Origin: Gammaproteobacteria bacterium
GTDB taxonomy: Bacteria > Pseudomonadota > Gammaproteobacteria > Pseudomonadales > Halieaceae
Direction of reading: 5' to 3'
Assembly (NCBI GenBank): GCA_029859085.1
Contig: JAOUDU010000205.1
Span: forward strand, 1 to 5,744
Length of the DNA stretch: 5,744 nt
Positions 1 to 5,744 of the stretch are shown piece by piece. The number at the start of each line of letters is the position of its first letter. The stretch's first letter is position 1. Below the pieces are notes generated by a model, which worked only from the letters and a program-made list of their open reading frames with translations, was not told where the DNA came from and made no database searches. The position numbers were made by a program, and so were the translations under genes.

Positions 1-1
1 C

Positions 2-1138
2 AGGGGCCTGGGACCCGACGACACGGGCTGGCCCGCTGACGGCTACCGCGGCGACTACATAGAGGATGTCGCCCGGGCCTACCTGCGCGGCGACCACGTG
101 GACGCGACTGACCGGCATGTCAGCAGCGCCGCCGACCCCGACGACCTGGAGGACATCCGCCGCTTTGCGGTCGCCTACCTGCGGCGGGAGCAGGACCTGG
201 ACCTGCAGGCCTTCGCAGTGCATTTCGACAACTATTTCCTGGAATCTTCCCTGTATGAAAACGGGGAGGTGGAAGCCACCGTGCAGCGCCTGATCGACTG
301 CGGGCACACCTATGAGCAGGACGGGGCCCTGTGGCTGCGCACCACCGACTTCGGCGATGACAAGGACCGGGTCATGCGCAAGAGCGAGGGTGGCTATACC
401 TACTTCCTGCCGGATGTGGCCTATCACCTGAACAAGTGGAACCGCGGCTTCGAGCGGGTAATCAACGAGCAGGGGGCCGACCACCACAGCACCGTGACGC
501 GGGTGAGGGCGGGCCTGCAGGCGCTGGACCGCGGCATCCCGGTGGGCTGGCCCGATTATGTCCTGCACCAGATGGTCACGGTGATGCGCGACGGCGAGGA
601 GGTGAAGCTGTCCAAGCGGGCGGGCAGCTACGTCACCCTGCGGGACCTGATCGACGAGGTGGGACGCGACGCCACCCGTTTCTTCCTGGCGGCGCGCTCG
701 GCCAGCTCCCAGTTGACCTTCGACATCAACCTGGCGCTGTCCCAGAGCAACGACAACCCGGTGTACTACATCCAGTACGCCCACGCCCGGGCCTGCAGTG
801 TGATGCGCAAGCTCGCCGACCAGGGCCTGGAGTGGTCCCCGCAAACAGCGATGGACCACCTGGGCGAACTGGCCGAGGAGCACGAAAAGGCGCTGCTGCG
901 CCAGCTGGACCGGTACCCCGAAATCGTGGCGGGCGCCGCCGCCGCCAGCGAACCCCACAGCGTGGCGACCTACCTGCGGGAGCTGGCGGGGGATTTCCAC
1001 ACCTGCTACAACGCCCACAAAGTACTTGTGGACGAACCGGGCCTGCGCAGTGCCCGGGTAGCGCTGTGCGAGGCCGTGCGCCAGGTGGTCGCCAACGGCC
1101 TGGCGCTACTCGGCGTCACCGCCCCGGAGACGATGTAA
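2..1138 (+). CDS. argS: Arginyl-tRNA synthetase, 5'-truncated by window edge
   Basis: Class I aminoacyl-tRNA synthetase that charges tRNA(Arg) with arginine using ATP in the cytoplasm. The frame is open from base 2 and gives 378 residues; bacterial ArgS is usually about 560-580, so roughly the first 200 residues, including the HIGH signature, lie outside the window. Visible landmarks are DGYRGDYI at fragment residues 13-20, GADHH at about 158-162 (catalytic core), the KLSKR form of the KMSKS loop at about 202-206 (bases 605-619), then [14 protein letters not shown] at about 250-263, which opens the C-terminal all-helical DALR anticodon-binding domain running to the stop. The GTG at base 98 is only an internal valine codon, because conserved sequence continues upstream of it. 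TAA ends at 1138, three bases before the next start, so the two genes are probably co-transcribed. Identification is secure from the motifs; nothing looks broken apart from the edge. Confidence 0.96.
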   Translation, partial: RGLGPDDTGWPADGYRGDYIEDVARAYLRGDHVDATDRHVSSAADPDDLEDIRRFAVAYLRREQDLDLQAFAVHFDNYFLESSLYENGEVEATVQRLIDCGHTYEQDGALWLRTTDFGDDKDRVMRKSEGGYTYFLPDVAYHLNKWNRGFERVINEQGADHHSTVTRVRAGLQALDRGIPVGWPDYVLHQMVTVMRDGEEVKLSKRAGSYVTLRDLIDEVGRDATRFFLAARSASSQLTFDINLALSQSNDNPVYYIQYAHARACSVMRKLADQGLEWSPQTAMDHLGELAEEHEKALLRQLDRYPEIVAGAAAASEPHSVATYLRELAGDFHTCYNAHKVLVDEPGLRSARVALCEAVRQVVANGLALLGVTAPETM

Positions 1139-1141
1139 GTC

Positions 1142-1735
1142 ATGGCAAGAGACTTCGCAAGAAACAGGAAAACAAGCGCAAAGGCGCCGGCGGGCAGGAA
1201 GCCCGCGCCGCGCCAGGGCGGGTCGTCGCGGGCGGCAGCCGATTCCCGCCCCGGCAGCGGCTGGCGCAGCTACTTTGCCGGGCTGCTGAGCGGTGTGTTC
1301 CTGTGTTTCCTGGTATACCTGGCCACGCTGCCCCCGGCTGACGCCCCCGCTCCCGGACCGGAAGCCACTGCGGTGGCAAGCGTACCCGCCGAGCCCCCCA
1401 AACCGCGCTTCGATTTTTATACCATGCTGCCACAGCAGACCCTGGACGGGCCGGTCGAGCCGGCGGAAGTGACAACCCCGCCAGCCGGCGCGACCGAGGA
1501 ATCCTACCTGCTGCAGGCGGGTTCATTCCGCCAGCGCGAGGAGGCCGACCGGCGCCGGGCGGAGCTCCTGCTGCTGGGGCTCCAGCCCAGTGTGGAGGAG
1601 AGCGATAGCGACACCGGCCACTGGTTCCGGGTCTACCTGGGACCCTACAACTCCCACGCGCAAATGACCCGTGCGCGCAGCCTGATGGCGGCACAGGACA
1701 TCGACAGCCTGCTGCTCAAGCGCAGTACTCCCTGA
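1142..1735 (+). CDS. SPOR-domain membrane protein, FtsN-like
   Basis: A 197-residue bitopic inner-membrane protein. Residues 1-42 are a short cytoplasmic tail rich in Arg, Lys, Ala and Gly. Residues about 43-63 (FAGLLSGVFLCFLVYLATL) form the single membrane segment. Residues about 64-119 are a Pro/Ala-rich periplasmic linker that includes FDFYTMLPQ (90-98), a phrase I recall from FtsN-like SPOR proteins beside hslVU. Residues about 120-194 form the SPOR domain, with YLLQAGSF at 122-129 and WFRVYLGPY at 161-169. SPOR domains bind peptidoglycan glycan strands lacking stem peptides, which collect at the septum, so a cell-division role is inferred. E. coli FtsN is about 320 residues and also sits just before hslV; this protein is shorter. 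I therefore leave the symbol empty, although ftsN is the likely orthologue. The ATG follows the argS stop by three bases, with GGAGA at 1126-1130 as a distant Shine-Dalgarno, suggesting translational coupling. Confidence 0.88.
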   Translation: MARDFARNRKTSAKAPAGRKPAPRQGGSSRAAADSRPGSGWRSYFAGLLSGVFLCFLVYLATLPPADAPAPGPEATAVASVPAEPPKPRFDFYTMLPQQTLDGPVEPAEVTTPPAGATEESYLLQAGSFRQREEADRRRAELLLLGLQPSVEESDSDTGHWFRVYLGPYNSHAQMTRARSLMAAQDIDSLLLKRSTP

Positions 1736-1744
1736 ATATTGCCC

Positions 1745-1766
1745 CGCGGAAGCTTGAATTTCCGCG
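1745..1766. repeat. Inverted repeat (7-bp arms) around the hslV -35 element
   Basis: Arms CGCGGAA (1745-1751) and TTCCGCG (1760-1766) are perfect reverse complements separated by the 8-base loop GCTTGAAT. The loop contains the CTTGAA -35 box of the predicted heat-shock promoter. In a transcript reading through from the SPOR gene this would form a GC-rich hairpin, but no T-run follows, so it does not look like an intrinsic terminator. It may be a processing or stabilising hairpin, an operator, or chance in GC-rich DNA. Confidence 0.5.
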
Positions 1767-1781
1767 CCCGGCTCCCCATAT
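1753..1781 (+). promoter_or_regulatory. Predicted sigma-32 heat-shock promoter of hslVU
   Basis: The -35 element CTTGAA (1753-1758) and the -10 element CCCCATAT (1774-1781) are 15 bp apart. They match the established RpoH consensus CTTGAAA / CCCCATNT at every position except the seventh base of the -35. Transcription would start at about 1787-1790, giving a leader of roughly 20 bases before the hslV start. HslVU is a classical heat-shock operon in E. coli, with its own sigma-32 promoter between ftsN and hslV, so position and sequence agree. Not experimentally tested here. Confidence 0.87.
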
Positions 1782-1797
1782 CCCAACCAGAGCAGCA

Positions 1798-1801
1798 GGA
1801 G
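1798..1801 (+). promoter_or_regulatory. Ribosome binding site supporting the GTG start of hslV
   Basis: GGAG lies 7 bases before the GTG at 1809. It decides the start, since no ATG in this frame precedes the conserved TTILSVRR region and the next in-frame ATG falls at residue 28, inside the catalytic core. Confidence 0.75.
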
Positions 1802-1808
1802 ATCCAGC

Positions 1809-2348
1809 GTGGAACAGTTCAGGGGTACGACCATCCTGTCGGTACGCCGCGGCAACAGTGTCGTCATCGGCGGCGATGGCCAGGTGTCGATGGGCAATAC
1901 CGTCATGAAGGGCAACGCGCGCAAGGTGCGGCGCCTGCACAAGAACCAGGTTATAGCCGGATTCGCGGGCGGCACCGCGGATGCCTTCACCCTGTTCGAG
2001 CTGTTCGAGGCCCAGCTGGATAAACACCAGGGTCACCTCGTGCGTTCGGCGGTGGAGCTGGCCAAGGCCTGGCGCACCGAGCGCGCGCTGCGGCGACTGG
2101 AGGCACTGCTGGCGGTGGCCGACAAGAATACCTCGCTCATCATTACCGGCAACGGCGACGTGATCGAACCCGAGGACAACCTGATAGCGATCGGCTCCGG
2201 CGGTCCTTTCGCCCAGGCCGCAGCCCGGGCGCTGCTGGACAATACCGAGCTGGATGCCCGGACCATCGTCGAGAAAGGCCTGGGTATAGCCGGCGATATC
2301 TGTATCTACACCAACCATAACCGCACCATCGAACAACTGGATTTCTAG
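1809..2348 (+). CDS. hslV: ATP-dependent protease HslVU, peptidase subunit HslV (ClpQ)
   Basis: Proteasome beta-type threonine peptidase. It forms a double-hexamer chamber capped by HslU and degrades unfolded and regulatory proteins in the cytoplasm. The protein has 179 residues (E. coli 176). The family N-terminus TTILSVRR begins at residue 7, after a short leader MEQFRG, so the catalytic nucleophile is predicted to be Thr7, exposed by removal of six residues. Other active-site positions are present: Gly-Asp-Gly at 22-24, Lys39 (Lys33 of the mature enzyme), the GFAGGTAD loop at 51-58 and Ser130 in [20 protein letters not shown] at 112-125 and GDICIYTNH at 162-170 are also typical. The start is GTG with GGAG upstream. 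It precedes hslU by 8 bases and is downstream of a sigma-32-type promoter, so heat induction is likely. Identification is essentially certain; the propeptide cleavage point is inferred from family alignment by eye. Confidence 0.98.
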   Translation: MEQFRGTTILSVRRGNSVVIGGDGQVSMGNTVMKGNARKVRRLHKNQVIAGFAGGTADAFTLFELFEAQLDKHQGHLVRSAVELAKAWRTERALRRLEALLAVADKNTSLIITGNGDVIEPEDNLIAIGSGGPFAQAAARALLDNTELDARTIVEKGLGIAGDICIYTNHNRTIEQLDF

Positions 2349-2356
2349 GCTGACGC

Positions 2357-3679
2357 ATGTCCGACATGACCCCCCGCGAGATCGTTCACGAGCTCGACAA
2401 ACACATCATCGGCCAGCACGACGCCAAGCGCGCGGTGGCGATTGCGCTGCGCAACCGCTGGCGCCGTATGCAGCTGCCAGAGGAACTGCGCGCTGAAATC
2501 ACCCCCAAGAACATCCTGATGATCGGGCCCACCGGCGTGGGCAAGACCGAGATCGCACGCCGGCTGGCGAAACTGGCCAACGCACCCTTCGTCAAGGTGG
2601 AGGCCACCAAGTTCACCGAGGTGGGCTATGTCGGGCGCGATGTGGACTCCATCGTGCGCGACCTGGTGGACGTCTCGGTGAAGATGCTGCGGGAACAGGA
2701 AATGGAGAGGGTGCGTTTCCGCGCTGAAGAGATGGCGGAGGAGCGGATTCTGGACATCCTGCTGCCACCGGCACGCAATGCCGACGCCGATTCCGGTGCG
2801 GGGACCCGCCAGCTGCTGCGCAAGAAATTGCGCGAGGGGGAGCTCGACCAGAAAGAGATCGAGGTCAATATCAGCTCGCGCGCCTCGGCGGTCGAAATCA
2901 TGGCGCCTCCGGGCATGGAAGAGATGACCAGCCAGTTGCAGAGCATGTTTTCCAATATGTCCCGGCAGCAGCAGAAAACCCGGAAAATGCCTGTAAAGGC
3001 AGCCTTCGCGGCACTCTGTGACGAGGAGGCAGCCAAGATGGTGAACGAGGACGAACTGAAACAGAAAGCGGTGGCCGCCGCCGAGCAGAATGGCATCGTG
3101 TTCATTGACGAACTGGACAAGGTGGCCAAGCGCAGTGAAGGCGCCGGCGCCGACGTGTCCCGCGAGGGTGTGCAGCGCGACCTGCTGCCGCTGATCGAGG
3201 GCTCCACCGTGAGCACCAAGCACGGCATGATCAAGACCGACCACATCCTGTTTATCGCCTCCGGCGCCTTCCACCTGGCCCGGCCCTCGGACCTCATCCC
3301 CGAACTGCAGGGCCGGCTGCCGATACGGGTGGAGCTGTCCGCCCTCACCCCGGACGATTTCGAGCGCATCCTCACCGAGCCCAATGCATCCCTCACCGAG
3401 CAGTACCAGGCCCTGCTGGCAACCGAGGGCCTGCAGGTCGAGTTCACCCCGGACGGCCTGCGCCGCATAGCGGAAACAGCCTGGCAGGTGAATGAAAAAA
3501 CCGAGAACATCGGTGCCCGCAGGCTGCATACCGTGATGGAGCGCCTGCTGGACGAGAGCTCCTTTACCGCGGCGGATGCCGGCGTGAACCGCGAGCCGCT
3601 GCGAATTGACGCCGCCTACGTCGACAGCCAGCTACAGGCCCTGAGCGCGGACGAAGACCTGTCGCGCTTTATCCTGTAG
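2357..3679 (+). CDS. hslU: ATP-dependent protease HslVU, ATPase subunit HslU (ClpY)
   Basis: AAA+ unfoldase that forms a hexameric ring, unfolds substrates and threads them into HslV. It is full length at 440 residues (E. coli 443). In order: the MTPREIV N-terminus and [20 protein letters not shown] (16-35); Walker A GPTGVGKT (57-64); pore loop GYVG (90-93); the intermediate (I) domain at about 110-243, charged and helical; Walker B VFIDELDK (248-255); sensor-1 region IASGAF (300-305); [12 protein letters not shown] (316-327) with the arginine-finger candidates Arg320 and Arg324; sensor-2 [15 protein letters not shown] (386-400); and the C-terminal tail DLSRFIL (434-440), which in this family inserts into HslV to activate it. 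All catalytic elements are intact. The ATG at 2357 gives [10 protein letters not shown], matching the family start; its Shine-Dalgarno is weak (AGG at 2347-2349), so coupling to hslV translation is likely. Confidence 0.98.
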   Translation: MSDMTPREIVHELDKHIIGQHDAKRAVAIALRNRWRRMQLPEELRAEITPKNILMIGPTGVGKTEIARRLAKLANAPFVKVEATKFTEVGYVGRDVDSIVRDLVDVSVKMLREQEMERVRFRAEEMAEERILDILLPPARNADADSGAGTRQLLRKKLREGELDQKEIEVNISSRASAVEIMAPPGMEEMTSQLQSMFSNMSRQQQKTRKMPVKAAFAALCDEEAAKMVNEDELKQKAVAAAEQNGIVFIDELDKVAKRSEGAGADVSREGVQRDLLPLIEGSTVSTKHGMIKTDHILFIASGAFHLARPSDLIPELQGRLPIRVELSALTPDDFERILTEPNASLTEQYQALLATEGLQVEFTPDGLRRIAETAWQVNEKTENIGARRLHTVMERLLDESSFTAADAGVNREPLRIDAAYVDSQLQALSADEDLSRFIL

Positions 3680-3699
3680 CTTATTGCGAGGGTAGGGCG

Positions 3700-4092
3700 A
3701 TGCCCGCAACGGACAAAAAACCCCTGGGGATCAAGCTGCACCAGCGCTCCCGGGAACTGGAACTGGAATATCCCGGGGGAGAGCGCTATTCCCTGCCCTG
3801 CGAGTACCTGCGAGTGTACTCCCCCTCGGCGGAAGTCCGCGGCCACGGCTCGGGGCAGGAAACCCTGCAAACCGGCAAGCTGGCCGTCGGCATCAGCGCC
3901 ATCAAGCCAGTGGGCCGCTACGCCCTGCAGCTGGTATTCGACGACGGCCACGACACCGGACTCTATGCCTGGGATTACCTGTACGAACTGTGCACCGAGC
4001 AACCCCGGCTCTGGCAGGAATATCTCGACCGCCTGGATCGGGCCGGCGCCAGCCGCGACCCGGACATCCAGGTCATCCAGTTCCAGCCATAA
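3700..4092 (+). CDS. DUF971 family protein (GBBH-like N-terminal domain), function unknown
   Basis: A 130-residue soluble protein with no signal peptide or membrane segment. It consists almost wholly of one DUF971 domain (Pfam GBBH-like_N), from about GIKLHQRSRELELEY (10-24) through LPCEYLRVYSPSAEVRGHG (32-50) to FDDGHDTGLYAWDYLYEL (80-97), with a helical tail ending RAGASRD at 114-120. The domain is named after the N-terminal part of gamma-butyrobetaine hydroxylase, but no catalytic dioxygenase domain is present, so hydroxylase activity should not be assigned. By eye, the zinc-binding cysteines of that enzyme's N-domain are replaced here (Ser41, Ser43, Val46) while a histidine (His84) is kept. 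The gene starts 20 bp after hslU with a good Shine-Dalgarno (GAGGG, 3688-3692, 7 bases from the ATG) and no visible promoter, so it probably rides on the hslVU transcript. Similar genes follow hslU in Pseudomonas. Confidence 0.9.
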   Translation: MPATDKKPLGIKLHQRSRELELEYPGGERYSLPCEYLRVYSPSAEVRGHGSGQETLQTGKLAVGISAIKPVGRYALQLVFDDGHDTGLYAWDYLYELCTEQPRLWQEYLDRLDRAGASRDPDIQVIQFQP

Positions 4093-4111
4093 CCGCCACG
4101 GCCGAACCAAC

Positions 4112-4140
4112 CTGACCGCGGGGGCGCATCGCGCTACAAT
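4112..4140 (+). promoter_or_regulatory. Predicted sigma-70 promoter of the ubiE operon
   Basis: The -35 CTGACC (4112-4117, four of six matches to TTGACA) and -10 TACAAT (4135-4140, five of six matches to TATAAT) are separated by the optimal 17 bp. Transcription would start near 4147, leaving a leader of about 25 bases with GAGGG (4158-4162) as Shine-Dalgarno 10 bases before the ubiE ATG. It lies in the only sizeable gap downstream of hslU, which makes a functional promoter plausible. Sequence-based prediction only. Confidence 0.68.
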
Positions 4141-4172
4141 ACGCCGCTCAACAGTGCGAGGGCGCAAACCCC

Positions 4173-4922
4173 ATGGGTGATAAAGACACGACACACTTCG
4201 GCTACAAGGAGGTCGAGGCCGATGCCAAGGCGGGCATGGTGGCCGAGGTTTTCCATTCCGTGGCCTCCCGCTACGACCTGATGAACGACCTGATGTCCGC
4301 GGGCATCCACCGTGTCTGGAAGCGCTTCACAATAGAGCTCAGCGGTGTGCGCAGCGGCAACGCCGTACTGGATATCGCCGGTGGTACCGGCGACCTGGCC
4401 GCCCGCTTCGCCGATATTGTCGGCCCCTCCGGCCGCGTGGTACTGGCCGATATCAACGACTCCATGCTGAAGGTGGGCCGGGACAAGCTGCTCGACCACG
4501 GCCGCCTCGGCAACCTGGAGTTCGTCCAGGCCGATGCCCAGAGCCTGCCTTTCCCGGACGACAGTTTCGACTGCGTGACCATCGCCTTCGGCCTGCGCAA
4601 TGTCACCGACAAGGACGCGGCACTGCGCTCGATGCTGCGGGTGCTCAAGCCCGGCGGGCGCCTGCTGGTACTGGAATTCTCCAAGCCTGCCAACCCGCTG
4701 CTGAGCAAGGCCTACGACGCCTATTCCTTCCGGGTGCTGCCGCTGATGGGCCGACTGGTGGCGAACGACGCCGACAGTTACCAGTACCTGGCGGAATCCA
4801 TTCGCATGCACCCCGACCAGGAAACCCTGAAGGACATGATGGAGGACGCGGGCTTCAGTCGCTGCGAATACCACAATATGACCGGGGGCGTGGTGGCGCT
4901 CCACAAGGGCGTGAAAGCCTGA
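4173..4922 (+). CDS. ubiE: Ubiquinone/menaquinone C-methyltransferase UbiE (COQ5 family)
   Basis: S-adenosylmethionine-dependent C-methyltransferase. In ubiquinone synthesis it methylates 2-methoxy-6-polyprenyl-1,4-benzoquinol; in organisms that make menaquinone it also methylates demethylmenaquinol. It has 249 residues (E. coli 251). Visible features are FGYKEV (9-14), the first family signature [17 protein letters not shown] (34-50), SAM-binding motif [13 protein letters not shown] (65-76), the acidic residue after strand 2 in LADIN (91-95), QADAQSLPF (119-127) and the second signature [15 protein letters not shown] (156-170), then [15 protein letters not shown] (202-216) and [10 protein letters not shown] (237-246). 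No frameshift or missing motif is seen. Its own promoter lies directly upstream and ubiJ begins one base after the stop, so it heads a ubiEJB operon. Only the ubiquinone role is supported here, because no menaquinone gene is in the window. Confidence 0.97.
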   Translation: MGDKDTTHFGYKEVEADAKAGMVAEVFHSVASRYDLMNDLMSAGIHRVWKRFTIELSGVRSGNAVLDIAGGTGDLAARFADIVGPSGRVVLADINDSMLKVGRDKLLDHGRLGNLEFVQADAQSLPFPDDSFDCVTIAFGLRNVTDKDAALRSMLRVLKPGGRLLVLEFSKPANPLLSKAYDAYSFRVLPLMGRLVANDADSYQYLAESIRMHPDQETLKDMMEDAGFSRCEYHNMTGGVVALHKGVKA

Positions 4923-4923
4923 A

Positions 4924-5565
4924 ATGAAGCCAGTACTCGACCCAGCCCTTGTCACGGCGGTCCTGGCGGCCGCGGAGCGGGTGATCAACCGGGCACTCGC
5001 GCTGGCCCCTGCCGGCAGGGCCGAGCTCGACCGGCTGGCGGACAAGGTGTTCGCGCTCCACTGTACCGCGCCGCCACTGGACGCCTACCTGCAGCCGGGG
5101 GACGGCAAAGTCCGGCTGATGGGCGTCTATGACGGCCCGGTGACCACCAGCATGCGCGGGGTCGCCTCTGATTTCGCCGAGCTGGCCACCGCCAGGGACC
5201 CGGCTGCCGCGCTGATCAACGGGCGGATCGAACTGAAAGGCGACAGCGCCCCGCTGATCGAGTTGCAGAAGATCATCACCTCGCTGGAAATCGACTGGGA
5301 GGCACCCCTGGTCGACGCCCTGGGGGATGTGGCCGGGCACCAGCTGGCGCAGCTGCTGCGGGGCGCCCACGGCTGGGGCCTGCAGGCATCCAGCGGCCTG
5401 GAAAGGCAACTGGAGGAGTTTATCCACGAGGAGGCCCGCCTGAGCCCCCCCCGGCTCGAGCTGGAAGATTTCTACCGCGATGTGCAACAGCTGGGCCTGC
5501 AGGTGGATCGCCTGCAGTCGCGCACCCAGCGCCTGCGCAAACGCCTGCAGCAACTGCGCGGGTGA
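4924..5565 (+). CDS. ubiJ: Ubiquinone biosynthesis accessory factor UbiJ (SCP2 domain)
   Basis: A 213-residue protein (E. coli UbiJ 201) between ubiE and ubiB, the characteristic place of ubiJ. The N-terminal part, about residues 10-125, fits an SCP2 sterol-carrier-like lipid-binding domain. It starts with a helix (LVTAVLAAAERVINRALAL), then KVFALHC, VRLMGVYDGPVTTSMRG (63-79), FAELATARDPAAALINGRIELKGD (84-107) and LIELQKIITSLEIDWE (111-126). Residues about 180-213 form an amphipathic helix rich in Leu, Gln and Arg, likely a coiled coil. In E. coli UbiJ binds ubiquinone intermediates and works with UbiK in the soluble Ubi complex. The ATG is one base after the ubiE TGA; the nearest Shine-Dalgarno-like run (AAGGG, 4905-4909) is 14 bases away, so translation is probably coupled to ubiE. 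Sequence conservation in this family is low; the call rests on the domain pattern plus position. Confidence 0.9.
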   Translation: MKPVLDPALVTAVLAAAERVINRALALAPAGRAELDRLADKVFALHCTAPPLDAYLQPGDGKVRLMGVYDGPVTTSMRGVASDFAELATARDPAAALINGRIELKGDSAPLIELQKIITSLEIDWEAPLVDALGDVAGHQLAQLLRGAHGWGLQASSGLERQLEEFIHEEARLSPPRLELEDFYRDVQQLGLQVDRLQSRTQRLRKRLQQLRG

Positions 5566-5569
5566 AGGG
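5564..5569 (+). promoter_or_regulatory. Ribosome binding site selecting the ATG start of ubiB
   Basis: GAAGGG overlaps the ubiJ stop and lies 7 bases before the ATG at 5577. It favours that start over the in-frame GTG at 5562, which overlaps the ubiJ stop codon and for which I see no ribosome binding site. Confidence 0.65.
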
Positions 5570-5576
5570 CCGCCTG

Positions 5577-5744
5577 ATGTCGCGCGCAGCCCGCCTCGCC
5601 ACGATCTTCCGCACCGTAGGCCGCTACCGGCTGGACGAATTCATCGATCCCGGGCGCCTGGGCCGACTGCCTCGCCTGGCACTGGCGGTAATGCCCTGGC
5701 GCCTGCAGCCGGCGCCGGACCTGCCCCGGGGCGTGCGCCTGCGC
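5577..5744 (+). CDS. ubiB: Ubiquinone biosynthesis protein UbiB, N-terminal fragment cut by window edge
   Basis: Only the first 56 residues are present; full UbiB is usually about 530-550. The frame stays open to the last base. The fragment begins MSRAARLATIFRTVGRYRLDEF, and the RYRLDEF phrase at residues 16-22 matches the 'RYRLDD/YGLDEL' start of gammaproteobacterial UbiB. It continues with a basic, proline- and tryptophan-containing stretch (AVMPWRL, 37-43) and ends in PRGVRLR, where the family's RLRLALQELGP region would follow. UbiB belongs to the atypical protein-kinase-like ABC1/COQ8/ADCK family, has ATPase activity and is membrane-associated; it is needed for ubiquinone synthesis in vivo. 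None of its kinase motifs (including KxGQ) is inside the window, so catalytic integrity cannot be judged. The call depends on N-terminal similarity and on ubiE-ubiJ immediately upstream. The start is 11 bases after the ubiJ stop. Confidence 0.88.
   Translation, partial: MSRAARLATIFRTVGRYRLDEFIDPGRLGRLPRLALAVMPWRLQPAPDLPRGVRLR

Noticed and set aside
98..1138. argS beginning at the GTG at base 98
   Set aside because: The frame is open to base 2 and encodes conserved ArgS sequence (DGYRGDYI) upstream, so the GTG is an internal valine and the gene is simply cut by the window edge.
436..1341. 301-codon + strand open frame overlapping argS and the SPOR gene
   Set aside because: Arg/Pro/Gly-rich out-of-frame translation; both true genes are intact in the other frames.
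1745..1775. Rho-independent terminator after the SPOR gene
   Set aside because: The 7-bp hairpin is present but is followed by CCCGGCTCCCC rather than a T-run, so it lacks the second half of an intrinsic terminator.
2626..3510. 294-codon minus-strand open frame, also across hslU
   Set aside because: Serine/arginine-rich low-complexity translation antisense to conserved hslU codons; no domain and no sign of selection visible.
2345..3529. 394-codon open frame on the minus strand across hslU
   Set aside because: It is a shadow of hslU in GC-rich DNA: the translation is rich in His, Leu, Gly and Gln with no recognisable domain, while the + strand encodes a complete HslU.
4124..4134. Short GCGC...GCGC inverted repeat within the ubiE promoter spacer
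   Set aside because: Four-base arms are expected by chance in DNA of this composition.
3616..4194. 192-codon minus-strand open frame over the DUF971 gene
   Set aside because: Antisense shadow; the DUF971 reading has clear family motifs and a good ribosome binding site.
4134..5045. 303-codon minus-strand open frame across ubiE
   Set aside because: Covers the whole of ubiE in antisense, with a composition typical of high-GC shadow frames and no recognisable motif.
5562..5744. ubiB starting at the GTG overlapping the ubiJ stop
   Set aside because: The ATG at 5577 has GAAGGG at ideal spacing, whereas I see no ribosome binding site for the GTG. The N-terminal length does not clearly decide between them, so this remains a weaker alternative.

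Overview
This window is a compact, high-GC chromosomal housekeeping segment with every gene on the + strand. Gene content, order and protein motifs point to a gammaproteobacterium. The order argS, an FtsN-like SPOR gene, hslV, hslU, a DUF971 gene, ubiE, ubiJ, ubiB resembles the Pseudomonas-type arrangement. The phrasing of the ArgS KLSKR region and the HslV N-terminus would fit a Pseudomonadales or Cellvibrionales-like lineage. That placement rests on recall of relatives, not on a search, and the genus is not determined.

Layout: (1) 2-1138, the C-terminal two thirds of arginyl-tRNA synthetase, cut by the left edge. (2) 1142-1735, a small single-pass membrane protein with a C-terminal SPOR peptidoglycan-binding domain, three bases after argS. 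(3) 1736-1808, a 73-bp gap holding a near-consensus heat-shock sigma-32 promoter and a 7-bp inverted repeat around its -35 element. (4) 1809-2348 and 2357-3679, hslV and hslU, the peptidase and ATPase of the HslVU protease. (5) 3700-4092, a standalone DUF971 (GBBH-like N-terminal) protein, 20 bp after hslU. (6) 4093-4172, an 80-bp gap with a good sigma-70 promoter. (7) 4173-4922, 4924-5565 and 5577 to the right edge: ubiE, ubiJ and ubiB, a tightly packed ubiquinone operon.

Functionally there are three blocks. The first is translation plus cell division/envelope (argS and the SPOR gene, probably co-transcribed). The second is heat-inducible proteolysis (hslVU), with the DUF971 gene probably as a rider. 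The third is ubiquinone biosynthesis: UbiE is the C-methyltransferase, UbiJ the SCP2-domain lipid-binding accessory factor, and UbiB the atypical kinase/ATPase.

I found no mobile element, CRISPR array, RNA gene, frameshift or sign of recent transfer. No intergenic stretch exceeds 80 bp. I see no previously undescribed system here. The most informative non-coding signal is the sigma-32 promoter with its overlapping inverted repeat, and the least understood gene is the DUF971 protein.
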